Part shown: one piece after another, positions 1 to 15,041 of the stretch | Numbering within the stretch: the stretch's first letter is position 1 | Layout of the letters: the number at the start of each line of letters is the position of its first letter | DNA from: Hemicentrotus pulcherrimus | Lineage: Eukaryota; Echinodermata; Echinoidea; Camarodonta; Strongylocentrotidae | NCBI GenBank assembly: GCA_003118195.1 | Contig: BEXV01000163.1 | Location: forward strand, 77,314 to 132,546 | Direction: 5' to 3' | Length of the DNA: 55,233 nucleotides | Notes under the pieces: generated by a model | The model's database searches: none | Seen by the model: the letters and a program-made list of their open reading frames with translations, nothing else | What the model was told of the DNA's origin: nothing | Position numbers and translations under genes: made by a program

Positions 1-227
1 ATGTAAAAATGTGATTTACATTTATAAATATCATGAAGAACTTAATATTTCCATTACACATTATTATAAAATTAAAGTATTACCGAATTATCTGTGGAGA
101 AAGTGCAAGAGACCGCAGCAATTATATGCGACACTTGGCCAAAATGGCGGCCTCAAAATAAAAGTCTAAGCTGAAATTCAAAATGAAAATGTGTCGATAT
201 GATCTATGTGTATGAGTTTGTGAGTGT

Positions 228-229
228 AT

Positions 230-261
<32 letters not shown>

Positions 262-262
262 G
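228..262 (+). repeat. (GT)n microsatellite
   Basis: Pure GT run followed by GGGT units. The rest of 1-923 shows no exon that I can recognise, although the missing 5' exons of CLCA gene 1 could have been expected here. Confidence 0.9.
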
Positions 263-923
263 GTGTTCACGTATCTCTGTGTTACATGGTGGATTCAGCA
301 GCCTTTTCAATAGAGGGAACAAAGAATAAAAAATGACTTGCAATGTGACCAAAGTTTGAGATGTCAATAATTGCCAGCTGCATGTTAAAATAAATTATGT
401 TATTCAATTTGATATTAAAGAAAGGGAGATGGAGAGGTATATATATAGAGAGAGAGAGAGAGAGTAAGGGAGAGGGACAGAGAGAGAGAAAGGCATGATT
501 AAGATTTCCTATTATAATCGTACTATATCTTATATTTAGGGGTTACGTATATAAACAAATGATAATGATGAAGAAAAAAATAAATGGGAAGCTCCTCAAA
601 GATATATAATTTCTTTCATCGGACATTGGTTTCAATCACACACATAAAGAATGCATCATCTGAATCCATTTGGACAGGTGAAATGGTAGGTGGTTCATTC
701 ACTTGAGTCTTAATGCAATGGTTGAGGTTTCGAACCACAACGTAGGCATAGTGCCTTCTATAGGACTTGAACCAACGACATTCGCCTATTCAGTTAAAGA
801 AGAAGACTACTGAACTACGACGCATCCACAATTCACAAAGTGATACATGAATGCTATTCTTGAAAAAAATAATGTCACTATGATTTTTCTTTCAGTTACT
901 ATAGAATTTTGTTTTCTTGTAAG

Positions 924-1056
924 ATACAACATTTTTGTGACAACGACAAGAATGATCCTGACAACTTTCATAAACGAGAAGCCCCAAATAAACACAATCG
1001 ACTTTGTAACTCAAGGAGTGCGTGGGAAGTCATGAGGGAACATAAAGATTTCAAAG
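924..1056 (+). CDS. CLCA gene 1, first visible exon (CLCA N-terminal domain end)
   Basis: Reads IQHFCDNDKNDP and later APNKHNRLCNSRSAWEVM, the segment just before the VWA domain in CLCA proteins. The acceptor AG at 922-923 was chosen because it gives the phase-0 start found in the paralogue; a second AG at 903-904 is possible but breaks the phase. The donor is AAAG|GTACAT, phase 1. Confidence 0.88.
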
Positions 1057-4000
1057 GTACATGTAATTCTTGACTTGACTTTTTTCAAATTTCGGAGGCC
1101 AGGCATGCCAGTTTCACATTTATTACACAATATCAAATTACCGCCCAATATTATGTGTAAATTATAAACTTCGTACATGAAATTTTAGGTTTTTCCTTCT
1201 TTCTTGTGATTGAGATAATCTACTCCCCTGAAAGCAAGATATAGAATGCAAAATGTTATTCTACTTCACATGTTATGAAGTCGGATCAAGAACACAAATA
1301 AATACGAAGAAAACAAACAAATTGTGTGAAATTTTATGTGCAAAAGGCATGGAGAGTTGTTTACAGATGATGTCATCAAATTGAATACCGCCCTCTAGTG
1401 ACTAGTCATTTCAAAATACTCTCACTTCCTTATTCCTTGCCTGATTTTGTTCAAATTTTCACTGATATTTTTTAAATATCTTAAACTTTACAATAAAAGT
1501 AACTTAGTATCAAGGTTTTGGTTTCCTTTAAGGTTGACGCATTCTCGATCGCCTACTGAGACGACGAGACGCATGCGCAGTGCCTTATAATGAAGTCACA
1601 TGTTGCAGTCAAAGCTGTCGACGTGCAAATCTAAATGTCCCTAATAACAATGATAACGCTCACAAATTATTTTTCACCTCTTCACAGAACTCAACCTTCT
1701 CTTTATTTATAATTAATAAAAAAAAAAAAAAATCAATCGAATTTTCTTTCATTTATGATTACCAGGCAAAAATTCCCCACCATTGGATCTGAGTGATGCT
1801 GATATTTTACCGTCATTCACACTGGCCCAAGCACGTAGCAGAGATGAATGTCGGATAGCCATAGTTATTGACACGTCAGGAAGCATGGGTGTAAGTTCTT
1901 ATATCATTTCCATACCGTACGTATAACTATAAATGTGTTGGAAATCTCTAAAACCGACAGCCACGAAATTAAAATTTAAAAAAATTATAGAATAACGCCC
2001 GAGACCGAAAGCCCAAACCGGCCATCAATTATATTTTGAAGTTTTTAATCGATCCATGATAGATGTAATCATCTATAAATTAAAAAAAAGTAATGGGGCT
2101 ATATTTTTATCCATTTTTTTTCCCGTCGGCCTTCAATTTAATAATTGTGTTTTCTAAAGAAATATTTTAAGGTTTTAATTGATCCATGATAGATGGAATG
2201 GGGTTATTTTTAATCCACCGATTATTGCCATGTGGGAATGTACATTGTTAATGTTTGCGTGTGTGCGTGCTTGTGTGTGCGTGTGTGTATTATGCATGGA
2301 AGGGGAAAGGTTGATCCTTGTTGATCCAATATTTTGCTCCTGCGACAATTACCCCGAGCATTATATCGTCAAAGAAATATAGTTTGGGTTAGGGTTTAAA
2401 TTGCGGTATGTAAAGGGTCAGGATAAGATCGGTGTAATGGAGTATCCAGGTTCGAAATTAATGATTCAGTTAGTTTAGAACGTTGACGAAGGAAATGTTG
2501 GCAGGAGCAAATGACAATCATAACGATCATTGTGGCTTAATAGCCGAGTGATGGGCCATCAGCTAATTGTATGTTCAATTAATATATTTGTTTACAGACA
2601 AGTGACAGAATCATGAAAGCTATCAGTGCATCCACTGCTTTCATCGATCTGGTCAGTGAAGAAACGTGGGTTGGCATTGTGACTTTTGATTCAAGTTCCT
2701 ATATCGAGCATGGATTAATACAAGTCTCATCACCCGCAGATAGATCTGGCTTACGCGACACATTAAGTTTAGTTGCAGGTGGAGGCACGTGTATAGGTTG
2801 TGGGCTAGAGAGTGGAATGCAGGTATAATTAATATCTTCTTTTGTGTTTACTTCTTTTTTTTTTTCTTCTTCTTTTTCTTTTTTTTTTTCGTCAGGAAAT
2901 CCTATTCGTTTTGCACGTAGTGCTTGTTATTCCCATCTAGGTCCTTTTCTCCTGTCTTTTTCCTTTCGAATTCCGTTAGCGTATAAATCTCTAATATCCA
3001 ATCTAGGTAACCTAGTTTTTTGTTTTCTAAAATTAGTCATGCGTAACCGTCCAGACGTTTTTCTTTTCTTTTTCGTTTTAAGGCCTTTCTTTTTTACTAC
3101 CTATCTGAAATATTCTAGATCCTACAGTCTTTTAACAAATTCCTCTAGATAATCTAAGAGATGTTCAGTCATTTTAAGTTGAAATTCAAATCCAAAACTG
3201 ACTCCATCAAAAATCTTTAATATTCTTGAAAAGTGACCCCTAAAAATCTATAATTTCCATAACTTTACATATATACCCTAACACTGACCAACTTTGCCTA
3301 GAATGACCATCCACATGTACCGTTTTCAAGAAAATTGCGAAATAACTTCAAGTTGCTCTAAAAGAGTAATATTTACACCTTAATCACTGAACCGTGGCAG
3401 AAAACATTGTTTCCATATACGTGACAAGTGTCTGTCATGTTTGATAAAAATTGATGATGTAACCGCAAAGTTATCGCCAACAATGATGATTTTACTATGC
3501 AATAAGTAACAAACTATTTAACGCGTGCAGTACATTGCACTAAGATGACAATGGTGTCAAAGGGACCGCAATGAAGTGCCTTTCGAATGATACCGAATAT
3601 AGTATATGTTCACACTAAACGTTTTGAGTAAATCGCATTTGAACAAGGGTCACTACGAATTCCGCCAAGTTTCCGCTTGATTATAACACGTATCGGCTAT
3701 GACGTCATTTTTCCCGACTATTTTGCAATGACATTTTTTGGGTTGCGATAGGCTGGGCACCTAGAAGCCGGATTTTGGGAATTCGTCATGGGGGCTGTTG
3801 TATCTCTGATACACTTTAACATGTGTGCTTTACCTGAGAGTTAAGGGAGTGTCCATTCTACTTGGCTGCTGGTAGTGAAGTGGCTTGGAAGTTCAAAGCA
3901 GTGACATTCTTGCTATAGTGGTAATGATATGCTATTCAGGTATCCATCCATCAGGGAGACTAGTCAACGCACCCTTTCGGCCAAAGTGGGGGGGGGGCGG

Positions 4001-7000
4001 CTTCCTACGCTACTCTACCCACTCTTTCGGCATAAGCCTTATATATACATAACAGGGGTCATTTAAAGATGAAGTTGAGTTCTGGTCATGCGATTGAATT
4101 CTGAAAGAAACGGTGTGGAATCGACCAGAAAAGGGTTGATCAACTAGCATATAAGAATTTGTGTGAATTGCAAGGTTCTGGGATCATCAAAATGATAACA
4201 AATTTGGTAAAGTTACAAACACTGTACACAGAAAGATGTATATGGGACTACATGAACACGTGGCGAAAAAAACCCCCCCCCCCCCCTCCGAGTTTTTACG
4301 ATAAACATGACATATTTAGAATATGAAGGCATTTGAATACCCATGCTTTTCAGGGAACATGTCTTATCTGATGTTCTTCCACACTTGCATAATAACAAAT
4401 GATAAAGTTCACGAATTATTTTTCACCTCTTCTTAGAACTCAATCTTCTCTTTAAGACACCATTTTATAGTCTGCATGATTATGCTAGTATGGACGGCCG
4501 TTAGCGCCACAGCAACGCGTCATAACGTGTTCTTCATGTACCACAATCCCATCCGTTTTGCATGCAATGCTTGAGAGCCCTTTCTAGGTCCCTATCTCTA
4601 TCCCAATTGCTTTCAAAATTGTAGACGTATTCTCTATCATCTCGTCAAGATCACTGAAACCTTCGTTCTCCGGAATCACTCATGCGTGGTCTTGCAGGCG
4701 CCATTTTGTCCACTTCGGGTCGTTCCTGAGGCCATTCTTTCGCGTTACCTATGTCCACTAGCACAGAAGCTACAGATGTTTTAAAGATTGCTCTGGATAG
4801 TCCGACAGAAGCTCTTCCGTTTGACCCGTAAAACACGGCGTCCTTGCACGCATACCCTTGTGACACTATTGCATTTCTAGTCTTCTGCTTCTTCCTTCCG
4901 GTACTGTTCAAACCCCCTTACAAGAGTTTAACTGTCGGACTAAGGTGCGATGTAGGTAGATGTTCAAAGAAAACGAAGGCTTATTGTTTATTTTGACAGC
5001 AAAATGTTTTTGACTGTCATTTAAATTTATCTTTGTCTAGGAAATATTTTACTAGGTATGGCATTGCATGGTATGGTATTGAAAAGAACTTAAATGAGAT
5101 TTTGGTTTTTACTCTGACAACTTGAAGGTGTTGCGAGAACATCCCTCCGGGGTCCTTGGTGGAGCAAACATTCTATTGATGACTGATGGGGAAGATACTG
5201 GCTTTGCTACTCATCCTGTACAGCAGACTGCCAGAGAAGAAGGAGTGAGGATCAACACAGTAGCTATAGGACAGGATGCATACGGTGAACTCAACAGCGT
5301 TTCTAACAAAACAGGCAAGGTGCTTTCCATCCATGGGGGGCAACACATGTCAAAAAAGCAACAAAGCCTCGAGCTTTTTAAAGAATAGAAAATCCGGGTG
5401 GCTTATTTTTCTCGGAGCTTCTTAGGAGGGAGGCATGATTTCCGGACTAAAAATAATCGGGTTATTAAATCTATTCAGGTTGACAAAAATGGGAATTCGA
5501 TTTAATAGTCAATCTTCTCACGCTGTGGCTCGATCTACCGCGTCCTTTTTTTTCAGATTTCAATCACATCTTCCGACAGACAAAAAGTCGATCCTACTTA
5601 GAACAGCTTATAGTGATGCTGGAAATTTACATTTAATTATTAGTTCGTTTTATTTATTAACTAATTTTTCAAAAAACTTATATTACAAACAATAACACAA
5701 TCAAGACTAGAATGTTTTACATTATTTCTATGTAACTATGTCATATAGTTGGTGCTTGTGGATATAAGTGAAACCTAGTAGGCAGGATGAGGTGTGCGTG
5801 AGTGTGTTTGTGTTAACTTGTGGATTTGATGGTATTCTGACTAAAACGTCCTCTTGTAGCATAGATGCTATTAATGCACTTTTTTAAATCAATTTCTATC
5901 TCAGGTGGAGCAGCGTTTTATTTTGGCGACAATAGCGGCTCAGCTGAACTTATCACTGCTCTAACTCAAACTGCTGAGAAATGTTCGGGAGCTGATACTT
6001 CTAACAGGCGCATCCAAGTAAGGATATAGAAGAATTGAAGATTATACTTTCTACTTAATGTATTACATTTTAGTTTAGAGAAAAAACAAATCTATAGAAG
6101 TGTCGTGGTCGAGTGGTTTAAGGCGCTTGACTGGATATGCAGAGATTCGAATCCCGACACGGCACTAATATCCTTTGGCAAAAAATTAACCTGCACTTGC
6201 TACTCTCCACCCAGGTGTAAATGGCTACCCGGTAGAATGCGACCGTCATTGTAATTGGTCAAACAGTAATTGTTTTTGAGCGTCAAGTTACGCCTGGCTT
6301 GAATGCTCCCCAGGGAGTGGAGATTGTGCAAACAGTGTGTGCGGGCACGCACTGAATCCAATGACCGGGGTAATAGTACATCTGTAAATTATTATTATTA
6401 TATGGCTTAAAGAACTACACAAAAAAGTGGTATTGTGGTACCCCTTGGGAAGGGGCCATGCCAGTATAAACACAGCAATCACGATATAATTATTACGTTC
6501 CATTATGACATGAATGAATTAAGACAATGATCTATTTGACGTGCAATAAACGAGGTATTATGTACGACATTTTTACAAAATAACGCTATACTGAAGGGTA
6601 TCTGGGTGACATAGGAAAGGAATGAGCTCTTACCTACATGTAATGGCTTATTGTGCCATAAATAATTCACACATTAACATCTTTTTATCTGCATTAGACC
6701 TACGGAATTACAGCCAGGATTTATTTGCGTTAATAGTTAACGATTAAACCACCAAATACAACGATAACAATATCATTAAGAAATATTTGCAGGTTGAATT
6801 TGTTAACTTTGAAGGTGTCTTATGGGTCGATAGTGAGAACAGATTTCAATTGGTTTCAATCTTATTCACATAAAACCCCTATTTGGGGCGAAGAAAATGC
6901 ATTTAATTGCAACAACGTATTAGAATTTGCGTTATCGCATGCGACATAATGTTAAATGAATATTAAAGCACCCCATACCCGTGTTCTCCGAAGCTTTCTT

Positions 7001-10000
7001 CTGTAGGATTCACGCTTGATACAAACGGGGTGAACAGTGCACGCCTTTACATTGATCCATCGATTGGCTCCGGGACCCAGTTTATTGTAACCTACACTCA
7101 CGGCACAGATATATTACCCGGTAATGTACACACTCTTTACTGTGATTTGGAAGGGTTCCTTTGTCACATGAATATTTGTGTACCCACATACAGTTTGCTT
7201 TTCTAAAATAAGAAATATCTTGTAGGCATGGGCATCAGAGAAACTAAAATGGGCATTGTATACTCATGTCAATGTCCTAATATCGTAAATCTGATTTATA
7301 GAAAAGGGTAATTCATCGATAATTAATTGTGTACTATTGCAAAAAATTTCATGATTTTACAAAGCGCTATTGAATCTTGAAAAAAAAACCCGCTCATTAT
7401 ACATAGGGTAAAATTTACATGCAATAAATTCTTGAACATATTTTTTAATTTACTCTGCTCATCATATTCATCGTAATAGACAACTTTGTGTGTGAACTAT
7501 GCATTATGCCCAATGGTCATTAAGTTATTAACATATTCCCAAATCCTGATTATGATCCACATTATTAGGTGTTATCCTAACCCTCACCCAGCCGAATGGG
7601 AAGACCACATCTCCTGGCAGCCCTGAATACCATGCAGATGCCCAGAGAAAGGTTATCAACGTATTGATCGACGGCAGAGCAGAGGTAATACTGTGATGAC
7701 TGTTTCACTGCAACACCATTAGTATGTACATTCTCTGTCCTTTCAGTTTCATTCCTTTATGTCAAAAGTACAAATGAAATTTAAATTAACAAAGCATTTA
7801 AGAAGTGGGCATTTACATGAATAAATGTTAGTCAATTCTCACTTCTGAAACACCGACATTTCCTCGAAAAAAAATACTCATCTCTCTTTCTCTTTTCATA
7901 TAGACTGGCAAATGGTTTTATCGAATCACTAACACGTTTCCCGGAACACAATCCGTCACCTTTTCGGTCTATTCCCGACCTAATAATGAAGTGCAAGACG
8001 GAAGCGTTATATCTGTCAAGTCATACACCAGTGATTCGGTCCTGAACCAATCTGAAGACATAATAGCACTGGTCACATATGCTGAAGTCAGGAAAGGCTC
8101 TCTCCCTGTCCTCAATGCAACCGTTAAAGCTACAGTGGAAAGACCTGGGGGTAATGCTGTAACATATGATCTTCTAGACAACGGTGCAGGTAAAGTGACA
8201 ATCTTTGTTATTTTGATAACTAGCATGAGCAGTAAGAAAGAAAGGACTCGATGTATTGCACCGTTTCCGGACCATTTCATTTTTACTTCAATACTAGGAC
8301 ATGATCAAGCTGTGTTAATACCTTCTGTATAAGTTCTTCCATTCTTATTAGATCTGCATCCCTAAAATGGGCAGACGTGTCTATCAATTTTTTAGTATTT
8401 CCTAGAAATGTTATCAATATGCCATGGTTCAAAATAGATCAATCTGAGTTTTAAATCTGTTTTGCATCAAGGGGCTGATGTGACTGCAAATGATGGAGTG
8501 TATACCCGATCATTTCTTAACTACACTGGAGAAGGCTACTATGGTATCGGCATCACAGCAGAGAATGATGGCAGCGCTTTGGTCTTGATAGGCTCAACAG
8601 GTTCTCAGGCACCAGCTTTTATAAATATCACGGAAGATGGACAGGTGGTATCAGACGGATCTATAGGTATGTTACACACATCTGTAGGAAAGAAATATAG
8701 TCAGCTTCATCCAAAATGCGCTCCTGTGGCATTTCACAATTCTTATTACGGGAAATACGCAATGGTGGAAACGACGAATTCATTTTTATTATGAAATTAA
8801 CTTTAAATTATATTTCCAGAAAACAAAGGAATTGACATTTTGGACTTGATATTTTTGATCTAACAGTATAGCCTTATATATCACCATGATAAAATAGTCC
8901 CAACTACCAAGGACAAATCAGATGAAGGCAAGTTCAGTAGCCAAGTCCATCACTTACTGAAATGTGAGAACATTATAATCCGAACATCATCGTGTTGGAA
9001 TTTCTATAAACTGATTTCTGGAAGGCTGTTTTGGTCTAGCTCTCGAGTTCTAGGGGTATTAAGTGAAGCAATACCGGTTCTAAATCAAAATGAATCAAAT
9101 ACAGCAAGGTTCCTGTACGAGGCACTACTTTTCGACCAAAGCTATTATGGTGTATATAAACATATTTTGTATTTCTTTCATATTTTGGAGAATAAATGGT
9201 AAAGTATAATGAAATTTAATGAGGAAAATTTGAATATGAAGCTCCTAGAATAAGCAAGGCCAACATTATATGTATTGTACTTGTTTGATTTTTTTCAACT
9301 TATTGATTTACTTATATATGGTAGGCCGAATTCACATGATACATCTTTTATTTCGTTCTACTGAAGGAAACTATAATATACGTCTACCCGGAGATCAAAT
9401 CTTTGAAACCTTGGTGTTTGAAAAGGCGGCACCTTTTACGAGAAGCTCGTCAGCTGGTTCGACCAATGTACCGAGTCTTCCACAAGGCTTTACACCAGGA
9501 AAAGATCTGTTCCCACCAAACCGGGTCCAGGACCTGCGGGTTAAAGTGACATCTCTTAATGAATCTTCAGTTGTTCTGACCTGGACCGCACCAGGTGATG
9601 ATCTAGACACGGGAACCGGTAAGAAATACTTTGATCAGTGCTTTACAGATGATATCACATGGTCATTACTAGTTATTTACTAATTAGAAACAACAACGGC
9701 AACAAAGATACTGAAAAAAGACCAATCATCAAACAAAAGGTATCAATAATTATAAATTAAAACTATTCAACATTTTTTTTAATATAAATATCGAAACTAA
9801 ACCCTTCATTGTATAATGTAGCAGCTCTTCAAGATATATCATAGATTTGACTACTAAAGTGAAAAACAATGGTGAGATCATTCAATGATAATCTGCAAAG
9901 TTGCTGTGAGCATTACATCTTCGTTGCAAGAGGTGTTTATATTAGTATATAGGATTACTTATTTAGCCTGCTCAATGAGCCAATAAGGCAAGTAAAGAAA

Positions 10001-13000
10001 TACATAGGATTGTGATAGGTGGTGCTTGCTGTTATATCCGCAAATTTACATTTCTTAGGGTAAGCCGAGGTTACTTAGGGAATGGTCAATGCGATGTAAA
10101 TACTATAGAGGTACCCAGGTCTAGACGATATGTCACCGGACTGTGAATCACATGGTTCGTGATTCGAGTCCCACCACGGCACTAAAACCCTTTAGCAAGA
10201 CATTAATCTAATCTGAGAATTGCCACTCTACACCCAGGTGTTAAATGGGTACCCGGTATGACGTGAACGTTAATGAGGTTGGATCGGCATATGTTCGCTT
10301 GTAAAATGGGGCCTGGCTTAAATGCTCCCCAGGGAGTAGAGAGTGTGCACTCCTATGAGCAGATAAGCAATTGAGTCCAATGACCGGGGTAACAATAATT
10401 ACAATGTAAAGCGCTGTTACGCGCTATACAAATTTGACTATTATTGTTATCATAATAAATCTGCATTATAGTTGACCTTAAAGCACAAATGTACTCATAA
10501 CTTACTCTGTCTTTTCCATTGCATTTCGAAGCTATGAGTTATGAAATCAGAATATCCCACTCTCCTGCACTACTTCGGGCCAATTTCTCAAACGCAACTC
10601 AACTTGAATTCAACCAAATTCTGGAAGGGAATATGTCCAGCCCAAAACCATTTGGATCCCTAGAAGAATACGTCATAAAGGTTCCTGACGTCCCAGCAGT
10701 TGCAACATTCTCTTATGCCTTTGCTCTGCAAGCATCTGATGACGCGGGTCTGACGAGCCCGGTTTCTAATGTGGTTTTGGCGACTTTCAGAAGGGTCATC
10801 CCTAAAGCTCCACCGCCCACACCAGGCCCATGTGATAGTATGGTGTGTCACAATGGCGGGACTTTGGATGAAAGGAGATGCTCATGTTCCTGCTCCGATG
10901 AGTTCCCGGGAGAATATTGTGAATGTACGTTATGGTCATAATGCATCCTTCCTTTACTATAGAAAATAAATGTGTTCGGTTGTCTGTAGAGAAGGATTCA
11001 ATGCATTGCTTAATGGACATTCATGTTTAATCATAGAACTTTTATTTTCGGAAATGATTTTATTTAAACTTCATATGTTGCTTTCATTGGAGATTCGCAG
11101 GCATTTGAATGATTAAAAGTACGCTGTTCCTTGATTTCAGGCAGACATAATTTTAAAGGTAAAGACCAGTATTGGAAATGCCCCAATTTAAAAAAAAGAA
11201 ATGGAAGCTCTAATTACCAATCATGTGAAAGAATATGTTTTGACTAATACATGATGATAAAAAAATTGCAGGGAAACCGCCTAATAAATTATATATTTGG
11301 TAAATTTGTTTCTCTCATGGTCTGTGAGAGATATAGGGTAGTCCCATATACATCTTTATGTGTATAGTGCTTGTAACTTTACGAAGAATGGGCCAAATTT
11401 CTTATCATTTTGATGATTCCAGAACCTTTCAGATGCTAAATGCTAGATGATCAACCTTTTCTGATCGATTCCACAACGTTTCTTTCACAATACAATCGCA
11501 TGACCATAACTGGTCTTTACCTTTGATATATTAAAGAAAATAAATATTGTGGCTTATATAGACATATTTAAATGATTATCACCAAGTTTATATTCGTACT
11601 AACTCGTTTAATCTGAATTAGATGTGAAGTCACAGCTCAGGAATGGTGTCCAGGTCGATCTTCATGGGAACCAAGCTCAGGTATTTATTCTGAACGTTTT
11701 GGGATAAAGTTTATTATTTACACCGTTGGTCATAATAGTGGAATAATTATTTTTCACCCCAATTTATGAAATGATTTTGACAATGATTTATTCCTAATAG
11801 ATCTAGATAATAGTATACATTCTCAGATTTTATTGAAGAATCATGGTTGAATGTTTGTTTTGCGTGACTGCTAAAGCATGTGTGTGCTACTATGCTTATC
11901 AACTAGGGGACCTACGCCCTTAAGTCATAACTGTCAGTAATGAGGATTAATGCCTTATAAAAGGGCACTAATATAGCACATCGACACGGTTTTGATCCTG
12001 GGGGCTCACAGTAACAAGGCCACTGCTTAGCCACTGAATCATGGCTGTACGCAGCGGGGGCTAGAGTACGTTACCGCCCCAACAAAAACAAAAAAAAAAA
12101 AAAAAAATGCAATAAATTATCAATAATTCATTGCATTTTGCCCCGATCCCCAACATAAAAAAATCTCTGCGTGGGCATGCCTTGAACCATAATGCATGGC
12201 CTTAAAGAGGAATTTTCCCTGTTGGGGAACGGGGGAAAATGTAATGAATTATCGATAATTTATTGCATTTTGCAATGGCCCCGTTACTGTGAGGCCCCAG
12301 AATAAAAACCGTGTCGATCAGCTATATTAGTGCCCTTTTGTGAGGCATTAATCCTCATTACTGTCAGTTATGGCTTAAGAACGTAGGTCCCCTAGTTGAT
12401 TAGCATAGTAGCATACACATTCTTTAGCAGTCACGCAAAACACACACTCGCAATTATTATTCTGTAAATCTGAAAATGTATACTGTTAATTAAATCTATT
12501 AGGAATAAATCATTGTCAAAATCTTTCCACAAATTCGGGGTAAAAATATTTATTGCACCTTAATGACCAACAGTATATGTGTGCATGTGGAAGATTTATT
12601 GTAAGAGGTTGATAATGTGCGAGCAACCAAGAGGTGTTGAGGTCGAGTGGATACGTCGCCGGACTGTCGATCACAAGGTCCGCGGTTCGAGTCCCGCCGC
12701 TGCGCTAATGTCCTTTGGCAAGACATTGATCTACATTTGCCACACTCCACCCAGGTGAAGTAAATGGGTACCTGGTAGGAATTTATTCCTCGAAACGCAG
12801 CGCGCGTAACAGCTGCACTGCAAAGCCAGGGTAATTATGCTGCATTATTGTAGAGCGCTTAGAGACTTCTGACAAAGTAATTGTTAGGCGCTATATAAGC
12901 ACTGTAATCATTATTATTATTATTGACATCTTACACTTACTAAAAAATAGAAATAGGAGTTTAGATAAAGTTATTTTGGAGCACAACAATTCAGAAAAGG

Positions 13001-15010
13001 AATAGAAATTCAATGTAGCAGAAACGAAAAAAATACAAACAAGTACGAGTAATGTTATATTGATTTGTAAGATATGAATGTGAAATAGATCCTCTAATGA
13101 GAAAACAAAATCTGTGTAATTCGTAAACAATCGCAACAAGTTGTTTGTGTCTTTGACAATTCCGTATCTCTTCCCTCATTTTAAATCATCATGAAGTGGC
13201 AGGATAGTGCTGAGCCTCTAATTGCATCTGTGACAGAACAGCTGAACCTTTTCTGCACCAACAATTTCGATGTATGTTGTCCAGGAAGAGGACAGATTTT
13301 GAGGTGAATAAACGGTTGTGTATTACAGTTGAATTTGTTTAATTTATATCACCTCATAATGTAGTCTCATACTGCCCCCCCCCCTCCCGTCGAGAATTGT
13401 TGTCATTAAAGCCCCACTGTACTACTTGCTTACTCTAAATAGAAAACAATGCCTAAGCGGTGCCCGTTGGTCCTCCATGATCTTCTTTTTCTTATGTAAA
13501 TTGAGAGCTGAGCTGAGATAGCCACCTGTCAGTGACCAAGCTGGGTGGTCTACCCTTTACTGGCCAAACTAGTACAGACTAAATTAAAGGAAGAAATGTC
13601 AGAGATCTCAAAATTAATTTCAGGATTCGTTATTCACCATTGAGATAAATTGAATTTCATCCCGATAAAGAACGGTAACATACACTTTTAAGACCTCTTA
13701 CTCAGTCTCTTACATGTACTTTACAGTGAATCTCTAAAAATCCAGTTTGTGACGGTAAACGATGTGAAGGTTGCTGATGGGTATCCTGTAATCGAAGGGA
13801 AAGAAGAAGACGGTGACCAACTATACAGATGCTCTTTTGTTGTTTACGCTCTCAAACCTGCTGGCCCTGATGTATGCTCAGATGCTTCGGGTCTACTGTC
13901 CCGATATAAACGAGAAGATCACTCCAACGTCCAAAGACGATCCGGTCAGTATTCATTATTTGATGGTGTCAACTTAATCTAAAGATGTCTTTTTTTAAAG
14001 GTACCAAATGGGTGCTATTAAAACAAAGACTTTCTTTTCTTCATAAAACATATGGATGAAGAAAGTGATCAGACGTGTACTCTTGATTTGTTTTGTTTTC
14101 GTATAAAGGCATATATACATACATACGAACATTAAAAACAATGATAACTATTTTAAAAGGAAACGGCTTGACTGCTCTATTCAGAGCCATCAATTAAATG
14201 GATCAGTTCTCCTTACAAGCTCGTGCTAAACTGTGTGCAGGAGTGACCATTGTGGCGAGGAGTTGCGAAGAGAAATAGTCACGTGCAGCCCGCTGCGTTG
14301 TGTTTTTCTCCTTTTACAATTTATCTAAATATGTGATTATTCTAAGCTAATTCTATAATCTGAAAATCATTTTGTGATAACCTAACATCTGACTATTATG
14401 ACAACGTTGAAAACTTATAGTTATTTTGGCGAACCGGAAAATTACGATTGCAGGTTGAAGCTACCCAAGCATAAAACCAAGAGTAGCAGAATTTCTCTGC
14501 TACATCGCCAAACCATCTGATTCGGGCCATTGTCATTTCTTTCTCAACTGATAATCAACAAATCTACATTTATTTTACAATCACTGCTTTGTTGCAGTGT
14601 CTAACAGAAAAATAAGAAAGTCCGACCATGTCACCTGCTTACGTCGTACCCTAAAACCGGCATTATTAAAATTTCAATCGTATCGGAGGCTACTTGGATC
14701 GACATACATGTCATGATATTTTTAAAGCACTTGGTAGTATTAGTAAGCAACCCCATTATTAGGCAAACTACACTACCTTCCAATTACTGAGATAATACAA
14801 TACTGGATACTTTTTCAAGCTTTTAAAGCAATGCCAACCACACTTATTTCATACCTCTTCTTAATCTTTAAACAACAACGCACATCACGTTCACTTTTAT
14901 TTACATCAGCTCTTTCCTTTCTCATTCTCAAATACTTAAACAGCCTGGCATTCAAGTCCTTTCAATCCGTTATACCATGCCTATGAATCAAACTCTCTGC
15001 CTTTCTTAGA

Positions 15011-15041
<31 letters not shown>

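Noticed and set aside
1..923. upstream exons of CLCA gene 1 (HExxH, signal peptide)
   Set aside because: No sequence matching exons 1-4 of gene 2 was found here; they must lie outside the window.
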